Positions 46,853-55,615 of a stretch of DNA of 64,000 bases are shown here, piece by piece. Each line of letters begins with the position of its first letter. Position 1 is the first letter of the stretch. A program made the translations under genes and the position numbers. Source of the stretch: CALOBA01 sp942491465 (GTDB lineage: Bacteria; Pseudomonadota; Gammaproteobacteria; Chromatiales; Chromatiaceae); the NCBI GenBank assembly GCA_942491465.1, contig CALOBA010000002.1, positions 62,001-126,000 on the forward strand, written 5' to 3'. The notes below the pieces were generated by a model. The model worked only from the letters and a program-made list of their open reading frames with translations. It was not told the DNA's origin and searched no databases.

Positions 46853-47737
46853 TCAATCGGCCGGCGTAGCGGGCTCCCAATCCAACCCCAGGCGCAGTCG
46901 GCCGGCGCGCACCCGCGACGCCAAGCGCTCCCGCCAGTCGCTGTCGGGCGCGGTATGGTGTTGCGCAAGCACATCGACCAGCCCCCGCAGCGTCTGCGCC
47001 AGGCGCGGTTCCGCGTCATCCGAGCCCGCGAGGCGCTCCGACAGCGCCTGCCCGAGCCGCGCCTGCTCGGTCCAGAACCGGGCCTGCGGCGGCGGGGCGG
47101 CCAGGGTGCCGGCCTCGATCAACGCAATCCATCGCCCCGCGCCGTAGCCGATGCCCTCTGCGGCGGCCTCTGCGTCGACTCCCGCCGCCGACGCGCCGGC
47201 AAAGCCGAGCGCGCGCAGCCCTGAGCGATAGCCCGCCCTGGCGCGCGCCAGCGCGTCGTCGGCGCCGCCGCGACCGCGGATGCCGAGCTGCGCGAAGGAC
47301 GTCGGCGGCGCCACCGACTGTGCCGCCAGCAGCACCAATCCGGCATCGATCCGCCGCTCCAGCGGCTCCGGCAACCACTGCCACCAAATCACGGCGGCGG
47401 CGAGCACCGAGGCGGCCAGCGCCGCCGCGGCCACCCAAGGAAGCGCAACCCGCCGCGAACCCCCCCCGCTGTCCTCCGAGGCCCCCTGCTCCGCGCCGAG
47501 CGCGAGCCAGGCGAGGTAGGCATCCGGATTGGCATCCAGCTGCGCCAGCACCCGCTCCCGCTCGGCCCCGGACAGCCGGCCATCCATCAATTCCGCCAGG
47601 TCCGCGTCGCTCGGCGGATCGTTCGGCGGATCGCCGCCCGTCTGCGCGACGCCCGGCAACGGTCGCGCTGCACCGAGCGCCAGCCTTGCCGCGAGCCGCT
47701 CCCGTTCAGAGATCGACGCCCTGCGCCCATCACTCAT
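46853..47737 (-). CDS. Anti-sigma-factor-like single-span membrane protein
   Basis: 294 residues from ATG 47737. The N-terminal cytoplasmic part has SDADLAELMDGRLSGAERER, the helical pattern of anti-sigma domains (LxxLxdGxLsxxExxxVxxHL) but without zinc cysteines and histidines. One strong membrane helix follows (WVAAAALAASVLAAAVIWWQ), then a ~170-residue periplasmic Ala-rich region. It lies directly downstream of the sigma factor gene, which fits an anti-sigma role. Its start is ~195 bp from the sigma gene stop, the gap holding a MITE. Confidence 0.6.
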   Translation of the reverse strand: MSDGRRASISERERLAARLALGAARPLPGVAQTGGDPPNDPPSDADLAELMDGRLSGAERERVLAQLDANPDAYLAWLALGAEQGASEDSGGGSRRVALPWVAAAALAASVLAAAVIWWQWLPEPLERRIDAGLVLLAAQSVAPPTSFAQLGIRGRGGADDALARARAGYRSGLRALGFAGASAAGVDAEAAAEGIGYGAGRWIALIEAGTLAAPPPQARFWTEQARLGQALSERLAGSDDAEPRLAQTLRGLVDVLAQHHTAPDSDWRERLASRVRAGRLRLGLDWEPATPAD

Positions 47738-47770
47738 CACCGCATCCCCGTCGTCGCGTTGCATACCTTA

Positions 47771-47870
47771 AGTCAAGGTTCAGAAACAAGTGGTGCAGAC
47801 GCAACCACGAAACGACCAATCCAAAAGCTCAGGGAGCGGGCGTCTGCACCACTTGTTTTTGAACCGATCC
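47771..47870. mobile_element. 100-bp MITE-like element, copy 1
   Basis: Terminal inverted repeats 47777-47802 and 47840-47865 (26 bp, one mismatch; core GAAACAAGTGGTGCAGACGC) enclose ~37 bp. A second copy of the same length lies at 60857-60956 in opposite orientation. It encodes nothing and sits between the sigma and anti-sigma-like genes. Target-site duplication could not be fixed by eye. Confidence 0.8.
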
Positions 47871-47932
47871 AAAGTGACGGCCAGAACCCGCCGAACCGTC
47901 GCCGCGGGGAGCGCGACCACCTGCACGGATCA

Positions 47933-48823
47933 TCATGTGAAATCCTCCGGTTCCAGCCGCACGCCGGCCGCCTCCAGCCAAGCCCGTAGCCGCCCATGCA
48001 ACCGACGCAGCCGGCCATGGGTCTGGTGGGCACCGAGCCCGAGCAGCTTGCCCGCCGCGGTCACCCGAAGCCCGTCCAGATAGACCAGCCGCAGCAGCAG
48101 CCGCTCCTCAGCAGAGAGCGTCAACGGGGGCAGATCGGGCAGGCCGGCGGGGGCGCCGGAGTCGGCGGCGCTCGCAGCACGGGTGCGCGACGCGGCGGCA
48201 TCCGCCCCGCCGCCGTCCACCTGCAAACCCAGCAGACGCCCCCGCACCGCCCGCATCAGCACCGCCTGCTCCGACGCCAGGCAGTCGTCTTCAGGGCCGC
48301 CGCCGGACGCCAGCGGATCACCGCCACCCGGCGCCTCGGCCCCTGTCGCATCCTCCAGCAGCACCTCCTCCGGCCCATGGGCACCGCAGTTGGGATACCG
48401 CGCCAGGATCAGCCGCAGCGCCTCCTCGACCACCGCCCGATCGCGCCCGCCCGGCGCATCCGCCGCCACCAGCTCGGCGGTGGCCCGCGACGACTGCCGC
48501 TCCAGACACAGCAGCCGATAGACCCGCTCCCACAAGGCCCCGCGCACCCGCACCCAGTCCGGCACCCGCACCCGACCGAAGCGGGCGCGGGCGAAGTCCT
48601 CCAGCAGCCGCGCCGCCACCGTGCGCAGATAGCTCGCCAGCCGCGCGTCGCCCCGATGCCCGCGCACCCGACGCCAGTCGTCCGCCGCCAGCGCATCGAG
48701 CACATGGTTCACCGCCTCCCCCGCCAGCGCCTCGTCGCCGAAGCGGCGGCGGGCCATGGACTCGAAGTGGCCCAGCTCGGCCAACGCGGCCTGTTTGAGA
48801 AAAGCTGTATTCGTCTTGGCCAT
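47933..48823 (-). CDS. Sigma-70-like (ECF-type) sigma factor of the CHASE2/CHAT locus
   Basis: 296 residues from ATG 48823. The N-terminal half matches a sigma region 2 layout (FGDEALAGEAVNHVLDALAA, then LASYLRTVAARLLEDFARAR). The C-terminal half is a region 4-like helix-turn-helix: LPPLTLSAEERLLLRLVYLD, GLRVTAAGKLLGLGAHQTHG, RLRRLHGRLRAW. A long divergent linker (residues ~95-220) separates them. It heads the minus-strand run of sigma, anti-sigma-like, CHASE2 and FecR-like genes, so it is the probable regulator of the locus and perhaps of the CHAT genes. Confidence 0.75.
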   Translation of the reverse strand: MAKTNTAFLKQAALAELGHFESMARRRFGDEALAGEAVNHVLDALAADDWRRVRGHRGDARLASYLRTVAARLLEDFARARFGRVRVPDWVRVRGALWERVYRLLCLERQSSRATAELVAADAPGGRDRAVVEEALRLILARYPNCGAHGPEEVLLEDATGAEAPGGGDPLASGGGPEDDCLASEQAVLMRAVRGRLLGLQVDGGGADAAASRTRAASAADSGAPAGLPDLPPLTLSAEERLLLRLVYLDGLRVTAAGKLLGLGAHQTHGRLRRLHGRLRAWLEAAGVRLEPEDFT

Positions 48824-49051
48824 GCCCCTGCCTTCGCCTTTGACCGCGCCGCTCACCCACGTCAAGCCACCAAACCAACCCTCACCGGCGCTCGAATCGT
48901 CGGCGGTCCGCGCATCCAGGCCCAGAGCCCAGACCGCCTTGCGCGCCGATGATAACGGTTCGAGCCCGAAACGGCCCAGCCTGATCAAGGCCAGCCCGTA
49001 GGGTCCGCTGTGCGGACCATCCCCGCCTTGCGGACCATCCCCGCTGTTACT

Positions 49052-49190
49052 CGTGACACCGCTCCTGCGGTGTCACGCGGTCTTCGGCGCTCTGCGCCTA
49101 CCGGGCGTGTGGCGAGCGCCAAGGGCTGCCTCGGCGGAGCGGCGCGGCGCGGAGCGTAAAGAGGGCGTGACACCGCAGGAGCGGTGTCAC
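49052..49190. repeat. Pair of perfect 26-bp hairpins bounding 139 bp
   Basis: 49052-49077 (CGTGACACCGC-TCCT-GCGGTGTCACG split as 11-bp arms around a 4-nt loop) and 49165-49190 (same arms with loop AGGA) are each perfect palindromes and together form an inverted repeat. The right hairpin overlaps the 3' end of the HNH gene. Related GGGTCCGCTGTGCGGACC palindromes occur nearby at ~49003 and ~49966. Confidence 0.65.
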
Positions 49191-49579
49191 GAGGTGGAAG
49201 ATGATCGACCCCTGCCCCGTCGCTCGTCGCGCAAGCCCTTCGGCCTAAGCATGGCGGGGAGCCATTTACCCCGCCGAATCCTGCCATCGATCTTGCGCTG
49301 ATACGCTGTCGGTGCCAGTGGCCGCTTCGCTTTGTGTCTGGTTGAATTGCAGAAGCGACACGCTGCGACGATGTTGGCGGCGTGATTGCCGCCGCCGTCG
49401 CACCTTGCATGCAAATGCTCCGCCGTGGATTGAAGCAATCGCGCCTGAGCAAGGGTTAGGGCGTGTTGGGCCGCGAAGTCAGTCGGGTTGTTTTCCCAGA
49501 TGGGAGAGTTGCAGTACCAGCAGCGGCCGTTTTGGCGCTGGAAGGCTTTACGTCGTGTTCTCACAAGTGCAGTTGCCAT
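49187..49579 (-). CDS. HNH endonuclease
   Basis: 130 residues from ATG 49579. The zinc pairs CWYC and CRFC flank a standard HNH core: TAEHLHARCDGGGNHAANIV, then AACRFCNSTRHKAK. The N-terminus (ALVRTRRKAFQRQNGRCWYC) is the usual basic lead-in of small McrA-type HNH nucleases. It stands alone between the sigma factor and the first CHAT gene. Role unknown: restriction-like nuclease or mobile-element remnant. The last codons lie in a perfect hairpin repeat, so the C-terminus may be altered. Confidence 0.82.
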   Translation of the reverse strand: MATALVRTRRKAFQRQNGRCWYCNSPIWENNPTDFAAQHALTLAQARLLQSTAEHLHARCDGGGNHAANIVAACRFCNSTRHKAKRPLAPTAYQRKIDGRIRRGKWLPAMLRPKGLRDERRGRGRSSSTS

Positions 49580-50064
49580 ATCGGGCTCCAGAATCGGGGA
49601 GCCCACGGCATCTCTTGCGCGGTTGCGCCAGGACGTGCGACGGGCTCCGGGTTAAGGGAAGCCCGCCCGCCCCTTTGTTGGACTAGTCGGGAACGCACCG
49701 CGTTGCGCGGATGCATCGGCCACGGACACAACGCCCGATAGACAAGGCCGACTTTCATCATCGTCTATGAGCAAAAAACTACCATGAGCGTCTTGCCCGA
49801 GGCAAGGATGGCAGCACGTGAACGCGCCAGTCCTTCACCAGCGCCCGCTCCGCGCTCGCGTGGCAGGCTCGGCGAAGGCCGCGGCGCTCGTTGATCCGGC
49901 AAACCTTCGGCTGACGCACGGTGCGGCCAGCACCGCGCAGAGCAAGGAGCTTTCGCCGGGCGTAGGGTCCGCTGTGCGGACCATCCCCCGCTGTGCGGTC
50001 CCCCAACCGTACGAACCATCCCCGCCCGCCACCGCCACCATCGACAACAACCCAGCTCGCAGAA
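49580..50064. other. Non-coding stretch upstream of CHAT gene 1
   Basis: About 480 bp without a supported gene. Palindromic GGGTCCGCTGTGCGGACC-like sequences around 49963-50000 resemble those near 49003. No transposase, RNA gene or clear promoter was recognised before the shared leader that begins at ~50064. Confidence 0.4.
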
Positions 50065-50092
50065 GAACCCGACAAGATCGACCCCGCGGTCC
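50065..50092 (+). promoter_or_regulatory. Candidate ECF-type promoter of CHAT gene 1
   Basis: GAACCC (50065-50070), a 16-nt spacer and CGGTCC (50087-50092) resemble ECF-sigma -35/-10 boxes. The near-identical leader shared with CHAT gene 2 starts exactly at this -35-like box. Position is ~112 nt before the start codon. Confidence 0.3.
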
Positions 50093-50204
50093 GTCCTACA
50101 GCACAATAGCGCCACCGGCGGCCCGACTGCGGCGCACCTGCGCCAGGCCCCTTGCATCTGAATCCCAACCGTCCGACCACGCACCCGAGGGAAGGAGGAC
50201 AGCG

Positions 50205-51743
50205 ATGACCCGCACCCCACCGGCACCCGGCCCCAGCTTGGCCCCACTGCTGGCGCTGACGTTGACACTGGCGGCACCGGTATGCGCCACCGCGACCGAG
50301 GCCACGAGCCCGCCGCAGGCCGCCGACGGGCCACCGGCTGCACCGTCCGCCGAGCCCTCCGCCGAGCAACTCGCCGCCTGGGTCGCCACCGCACAGGCGC
50401 TGAAGGCCGAGCAACCGGCCCTGTTCGACGGCGCCGAGGGCGTGCTGGCCTATCTGGTGCTGCCGGATTGCCAATGCGCCGCCGCCGGCATCCGGCCCGG
50501 CGACGTGCTGATACGCTATGGCGAAGTGCCGTTGATGGGCACGCAGCAGCTTATCGACCTAACGGGTCAGACCTCGCCGGAAGAGCGCGTGCCATTGCGC
50601 TGGCTTCGGCCGGCGGCGCATGCGCAGGCACAAGCGATGGAGACGCCAGTTCGGGGTGGCCGCATCGGCGTCGGGATTCGGGATGTGGCGCAAACCCCCG
50701 CGGAGCGGATGCAGGCGCTGCTTGATACCGGTAAGGCTGCCTGGCAGCACGCCGACTATCCCCGCGCGCTCGCCGCGTTGGAGCAGGGGCTGGCGCTGGC
50801 CCGCGAGGCCAGGCATAGACAGGGCGAGGCGGCGTTCACGACTGCGATCGGCGTCATCCTCCGCGACCTCGGCCGCTACCAAGAGGCCCTGGAGCACCAC
50901 ACCCAAGCCCTGGCCGTCCACCGCGAGATCGGCGACCGCCGAGGCGAGGGTGGGAACCTCGGCAACATCGGCAGCGTCTACCAAAACCTCGGCCGCTACC
51001 AAGAGGCCCTGGAGCACTACACCCAAACCCTGGCCATCCACCGCGAGATCGGCGACCGCCGAGGCGAGGGCAAGGACCTCAGCGGCATCGGCATCGTCTA
51101 CGACAACCTCGGCCGCTACCAAGAGGCCCTGGAGCACTTCACCCAAGCCGTAGGCCTGCGCCGCGAGATCGGCGACCGCCGAGGCGAGGGCAAGGACCTC
51201 AGCGGCATCGGCATCGTCTACGCCAACCTCGGCCGCTACCAAGAGGCCCTGGAGCACTTCACCCAAGCCGTAGGCCTGCGCCGCGAGATCGGCGACCGCC
51301 GAGGCGAGGGCACGGACCTCACCAACATCGGCATCGTCTACGGGAACCTCGGCCGCTACCAAGAGGCCCTGGAGCACTTCACCCAAGCCTTAGGCCATCC
51401 GCCGCGAGATCGGCGACCGCCGAGGCGAGGGCGCGGACCTCACCAACATCGGCATCGTCTACCAAAACCTCGACCGCTACCAAGAGGCCCTGGAGCACTA
51501 CACCCAAGCCCTGACCATCCACCGCGAGATCGGCGACCGCCGAGGCGAGGGCGGGGTCCTCGGCAACATCGGCGCCGTCTACTTGTACCTCGGCCGCTAC
51601 CAAGAGTCCCTGGAGCACTTCACCCAGGCCCTGGCCATCCGCCGCGAGATCGGCGACCGCGCCGGCGAGTCCCGGGACCTAGCCAACCTCGGCGCCCTGG
51701 AAGCGGACCAAGGCCACTACGCCGCCGCCCGCGGCTACTATGA
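50205..51743 (+). pseudogene. Exported PDZ-TPR-CHAT protein 1, N-terminal part (frameshifted in TPR array)
   Basis: ATG 50205 has GGAAGGAGG upstream. A signal peptide (LAPLLALTLTLAAPVCATA) precedes a PDZ domain (residues ~85-140, AAGIRPGDVLIRYGEVPL, RVPLRWLRP) and then 40-residue TPR units with the consensus LGRYQEALEHxTQALxIxRE and IGDRRGEG. Units recur every 120 bp from ~50868 and are almost identical. In the fifth unit, near 51390, one extra base shifts the frame, and similarity continues in the next frame to the CHAT domain. Native reading therefore ends near 51390 though the frame stays open to 51743. Exported CHAT-family proteins with PDZ and TPR parts suggest substrate recognition outside the cytoplasm. 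Confidence 0.8.
50868..51690 (+). repeat. Seven near-identical 120-bp coding repeats (TPR array)
   Basis: The sequence CCGCTACCAAGAGGCCCTGG recurs at a 120-bp period (50994, 51114, 51234, 51354 and on; 121 bp once) with only a few differences per unit. Each unit encodes one 40-residue TPR. The one 121-bp interval marks the frameshift near 51390 and looks like the product of slippage or unequal crossing-over between units of slightly different sequence. Confidence 0.9.
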
Positions 51744-53548
51744 ACAGGCCCTCGCCCTGCAGACCGCCCTGAACGAGCCCGAGACCCTCTGGCGGCTCTG
51801 GAACAACCTCCGCCAGTCCTGGTCCGCCGACGCCCAGCCCGGCCCCGCCATCGTCGCCGGCAAGCGCGCCGTCAACACCATCCAGGCCATGCGCGCGGCC
51901 AGCAGCGGGCTGGAGCGGGCGCAGCAGCAGTCGTTCCTGGAGGACAAGGAGGACGTCTACCTCCGCCTCGCCGACCTGCTGCTGGCCCAAGACCGCCCCG
52001 CCGAGGCCCAGCAGGTGCTGGACATGCTCAAGGAGCAGGAGTTCTACGACTACATCCAGGAGGACGACGCCCACGACCCGCGCACCACGCGGGCCGCGTT
52101 CAACCGCTTCGAGGCCGACTGGAACGCGGGCTATGACGGCATCGCCGAGCCCTTGCCGGCGCTGGGCGAGCGCATCGCGGCGCTGAGCCGCATTGATGCG
52201 AGCGCGCGCACCGCGGAGGAACAGGCCGAGCTTGAGCGCCTCACCGCCGAGCGCGACGCGGCCACCGCCGAGCTGGAACGTCTGCTCACCGAGCTGCCTC
52301 AGCACTTCGCCGCCATCGACCCGGCGCAGCAGGCCGAGGCCAACGAGGCCCTGGCCAAGGCCCCCGGTAACAAACGCGCCCTGCTGGCGGCACTGTCGGA
52401 GCAGGGCGGCCAGCCCACCGGCCTGCTGCAATTCATCCTGCTGGGGGACAAGGTCCGCCTGCTGCTGACCACGCCCGCGGACTGGCACACCGCCGTCGTC
52501 GAGGTGGACGCCGACACGCTGAACACCGAGATCGACGCCCTGCGCAGCGCGCTGACCGATCGGTACTCGGACGCGACCACCCCGGCCAAGGCCCTCTACA
52601 CCCGCCTGGTCGCCCCCATCGCCGAGGCCATCGACGCGGCCGGCCTGCAATCCCTGCTGGTCCACCTGGACGGCAAGCTGCGCTACATCCCCTTCGCGGC
52701 GCTGCACGATGGGGAACAGTGGCTCGCCGAGCGCTGGTCGCTGGTCTACTACACCGCGGCCTCGGAGCGCCAGCCGGAGGCCGCCGGCGGCGGCGACTGG
52801 CGCGTCGCCGGGCTCGGCGTCAGCGAGCAGCGCCAAGGCTTCAGCCAGCTCAAAGCGGTCAAGGACGAGATCGACGGCATCGTCCGCGAGGACGCCGCCG
52901 ACCCCAACGGCGTGCTGCCCGGCCGCGCGCTGCTGAACGCCGCCTTCAGCGAGACGGCGCTGAGGACCGAGGCCGCCGCCCCCGCCAACCGCATCCTGCA
53001 CCTGGCCAGCCACTTCGACCTGCACCCCGGCAGCGATGCCGACTCCAGCCTGTTGCTCGGCACCGTCGCCGACGACGGCCAGCCCCACACCCTGAGCCTG
53101 AAGGCCCTGCGCGAGTCCAAGCCGCCGCTGGATCTCCGCCACATCGACCTGGTGACGCTCTCCGCCTGCAACACCTTCATGGGCGGCGCCGACGACACCG
53201 GCGTCGAGATCGAGGGCATGGGCACCATCATCCAGCGCCAAGGCGCCCGCGGCGTGCTCGCCAGCCTCTGGCCGGTGGCGGACGCCAGCACCGGCGAGCT
53301 GATGCAGACCTTCTATCGCCTGCGCGCCGAGCAACCGGCACTGAGCAAGGCGCAAGCCCTGCAACAGGCCCAGCTCGCCCTGCTCCAAGGCGCCGACCCG
53401 GACACCGACTGCGCCGCGGCCCGCATGCCCGTCTACCTGGGCACCGGCGAGACGGCCGGGGCCCGGCCACGCGCCCGCCAGGCCGGCCTGCCGCTGGCGC
53501 CATCCCTACTACTGGGCGCCGTTCGTGCTGATGGGCAATTGGCTATGA
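51388..53548 (+). pseudogene. PDZ-TPR-CHAT protein 1, C-terminal part with CHAT protease domain
   Basis: Continues the TPR array in the shifted frame, then helical linker (AMRAASSGLERAQQQSFLED, AQQVLDMLKEQEFYDYIQED), coiled coil, and a full CHAT caspase-like domain: LLVHLDGKLRYIPFAALHDG, ILHLASHFDLHPGS with the catalytic His, and LVTLSACNTFMGG with the catalytic Cys. A second single-base shift near 53430-53500 moves the standard ending HPYYWAPFVLMGNWL to a third frame with TGA at 53546-53548. In the shifted frame translation would run into the next relic. Both catalytic residues are intact, so a repaired reading would give an active-looking protease. Confidence 0.78.
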
Positions 53549-53742
53549 AGTCCGTCGATGCGCGCTATGAACGTCTCAGGCCGCGGCTAGCGCTGCTGCG
53601 CGACGAGGCCGTGCTGGCCCAGGCTTGGAAGAAGGCCGAGCGTTACAGCCGCTGCCGCAACCGGTACGCGGACGTGCTGGCCTGGGACCTGGCGGCGCTG
53701 ATCATCGAATCGGGTCTGGAGCGACGGAAACCGTCTCTCGTG
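53545..53742 (+). pseudogene. N-terminal relic of a reverse-transcriptase-like gene, coupled to CHAT gene 1
   Basis: ATG 53545 overlaps the CHAT stop as ATGA. The ~65 codons read MKSVDARYERLRPRLALLRD, EAVLAQAWKKAERYSRCRNR, YADVLAWDLAALI. The pattern LAQAWKK-x-x-x-YxRxxNxYAD-x-L-x-x-D is, to my knowledge, the N-terminal lead-in of a group of bacterial RNA-directed DNA polymerases (Unknown Group/defence-type RTs). No palm-domain motif (such as YADD) follows; the frame dissolves into a REP-like palindrome at 53775. It is a truncated gene; the RT assignment rests on this short motif only. Confidence 0.5.
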
Positions 53743-53774
53743 CTTCGCCTCGAAAATGCCGAGACCGGTCGCAC

Positions 53775-53842
53775 CTGTGGGAGCGAGTTGCAATCGCGAC
53801 TGCCGCGACGCAGAAGATCGCGACTGCAAGTCGCTCCCACAG
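53775..53842. repeat. REP-like inverted repeat (copy 1)
   Basis: Left arm 53775-53800 (CTGTGGGAGCGAGTTGCAAT..) and right arm 53817-53842 are complementary with few mismatches, forming a stem of ~25 bp with a 16-nt loop. The TGTGGGAGCG end also occurs at 60413 and 61938. Position just after a truncated gene is typical for REP/BIME elements. Confidence 0.75.
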
Positions 53843-53957
53843 TCCCGTCGGGGCATGTCAGTGGCCGCGGGACTTCCGCGGCGGTGCACTGGTGTGATTT
53901 GCAGGGCAAGGAGCGGCCTGGCGCACATGCCTGCTTGCGCCGGGGCAGCGCCGTCAC

Positions 53958-55550
53958 CTACATCCCCCAGACCCGGATCAGCCGCCCATGCAGGTGCTCG
54001 TCGCGCTGAAACAGCTTGTCCTCCCAGGCCCGGTCGCCGCGGTCGAAGATCACCAGGTGGGCCTCGTCGGCACCACTGCGATCGGCGTAGGCGCGGGTCT
54101 GCTCCAGACCTTGGGCGATGGTCGAAGCCAGGCCTTTGTGCAGCAGCTTCAGCTCGAGCACGACGGTCTGTAAACGGCCGTCGCCGAAGGGCCAGCGCAG
54201 CAGCAGGTCGGTGCGCATGCGCCCGAGGCCGTACTCACGCTCGATGCGCCCGCCGCCGTTGACGATGCGCTGCAGGAACGCCTGCAGCAGTAGCTGTGGA
54301 CCGGCCTCCTTGTAGTCGAAGCGCTTGATCCAGTGCTCGGAGTGCTCGCGGAAGAAGACCTGAAAGGCGGCGAGCAGCTTGTTCATGTCGAGCCGGCCGT
54401 CGGGCTGGATGTACCAGGCGGGCTGGTACTGGGCCTCCAGGTCGAGCTGCTGCACCGCGGTGAGCTGGCGCGGGATGATCTCGCGATAGATGGGATTGGC
54501 GATCGCCAGGTGGCCCGAGGTGCGATTCACCAAACCGAGGTCGATGACGTACTGCACATCGTCCTGGGATGCCTGGCGCTGCGCGCTGGTGCCGGTCAGG
54601 ATCGCCTCGACGACGCGGCGCACGCGCGGCTCGCGCAGCTTGTCGGTAAGCTGATCGAGATGGGTATCGCGGCGCTGGATCAGGTCCTCGGCGCCCTGGT
54701 CGATGGCCTCGCGATCGATGACCCGGGTGCGATCGCGCAGCTCCCGCCGCCTGAAGGTGACCTGGTAGCCGATGGCATTCACCAGCCAGGGCTGGCCCCG
54801 GGTCCAGTGCCAGACGCGGGCGACGGCACCGGCACCGAAGGGCTGACCGGTCTCGTCGCTGTGCTGGCGGTAGAGGCGCTGCACATCGGCCTCGGTGAAG
54901 TCGCCCAAGCGGATCGACTCGGCCTTGATGTTGAAGGCACTGCCGCCGGTGATGATCTCGTGGGAGCGCACGGAGTGGATGCGGTAGTCGCGCACGTCGC
55001 GCACGCCGCAGAGGATCACGGTCTGCGGAAAGGCACCGGGACGTGCGGCATAGCCGGCACGGATTTGGCGCAGCACCGAGACCAGGGTGTCGCCGATCAG
55101 GGCGTCGATCTCGTCGATCAGCAGGACCAACGGCTTTGGGTCGCGCCGTGACCAGGCGCTCAGCATCTCGGCGAGGCCGCCTTCAAGGCCGCCGGAGGCG
55201 GCGAGGCGATCGCGCATCGCGGCCAGCCCCTGCTCGCCCAGATAGATGTCGGCGTTGCGCACCAGCTCGTCCAGGATCAGGCGCATCGCCCGGCCGACCT
55301 CCTCACGGGCCGCCTGTGCCGCCTCGACATTGATGTAGATGCAGCGATAGCGTCCTTGCCCATTGAGACGGTGCATCAGCGCCAGCAACGACGAGGTCTT
55401 GCCGGTCTGGCGTGGGGCATGCAGGACGAAATATCGCGCTTGGGCGATCAACGCCTCGACCTCGTCGATGTCGATCCGTTCGAGCGGGTCCAGGCAATAG
55501 TGCGCGGCGCAGTCGACCGGCCCGGCGTTGTTGAAGAAGCGTTCGCTCAT
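53958..55550 (-). CDS. AAA-like ATPase with C-terminal PD-(D/E)XK nuclease domain, coupled to a CHAT relic
   Basis: 530 residues. Walker A APRQTGKTS near residue 48, Walker B PLVLLIDEIDALIG near 140, arginine-rich sensor region (ILCGVRDVRDYRI) and a winged-helix-like segment in the middle (YVIDLGLVNRTSGHLAIANP). The C-terminal ~110 residues show a PD-(D/E)XK core: EREYGLGRMRTDLLLRWPFG and VVLELKLLHKG. It is similar in plan to the AAA gene at 8121 but is a different family (AAA_35-like). ATG 55550 overlaps TGA of a CHAT-type C-terminus (HPFNWAPFVVMGNWL) as ATGA, implying that it was once second in a CHAT operon. Function unknown; a role in conflict with mobile DNA is plausible. Confidence 0.82.
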   Translation of the reverse strand: MSERFFNNAGPVDCAAHYCLDPLERIDIDEVEALIAQARYFVLHAPRQTGKTSSLLALMHRLNGQGRYRCIYINVEAAQAAREEVGRAMRLILDELVRNADIYLGEQGLAAMRDRLAASGGLEGGLAEMLSAWSRRDPKPLVLLIDEIDALIGDTLVSVLRQIRAGYAARPGAFPQTVILCGVRDVRDYRIHSVRSHEIITGGSAFNIKAESIRLGDFTEADVQRLYRQHSDETGQPFGAGAVARVWHWTRGQPWLVNAIGYQVTFRRRELRDRTRVIDREAIDQGAEDLIQRRDTHLDQLTDKLREPRVRRVVEAILTGTSAQRQASQDDVQYVIDLGLVNRTSGHLAIANPIYREIIPRQLTAVQQLDLEAQYQPAWYIQPDGRLDMNKLLAAFQVFFREHSEHWIKRFDYKEAGPQLLLQAFLQRIVNGGGRIEREYGLGRMRTDLLLRWPFGDGRLQTVVLELKLLHKGLASTIAQGLEQTRAYADRSGADEAHLVIFDRGDRAWEDKLFQRDEHLHGRLIRVWGM

Positions 55551-55615
55551 AGCCAGTTGCCCATCACAACGAAGGGTGCCCAGTTAAAGGGATGCGCGTA
55601 ATCATTCATGGCGGC
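55547..55615 (-). pseudogene. C-terminal relic of a CHAT-type protein upstream of the AAA gene
   Basis: The minus strand reads NDYAHPFNWAPFVVMGNWL and stop, the same ending as the three CHAT proteins of this locus (HPYxxAPFVLMGNWL). The upstream frame is open for ~70 more codons but shows no CHAT catalytic residues. The stop codon overlaps the AAA start. It shows a fourth CHAT gene once stood here on the opposite strand. Confidence 0.65.

Noticed and set aside
48985..49452. 155-codon minus-strand frame around the paired hairpins
   Set aside because: Covers two palindromes and overlaps the HNH gene in another frame; no domain and a repeat-derived sequence.
50868..51690. CRISPR-like array
   Set aside because: 120-bp period with no unique spacers and in-frame 40-residue TPR coding; these are coding repeats.
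51679..53388. 569-codon minus-strand frame opposite CHAT gene 1
   Set aside because: Repetitive Gly/Leu/Val/Gln-rich translation with no motif, fully antisense to a CHAT domain with catalytic residues.
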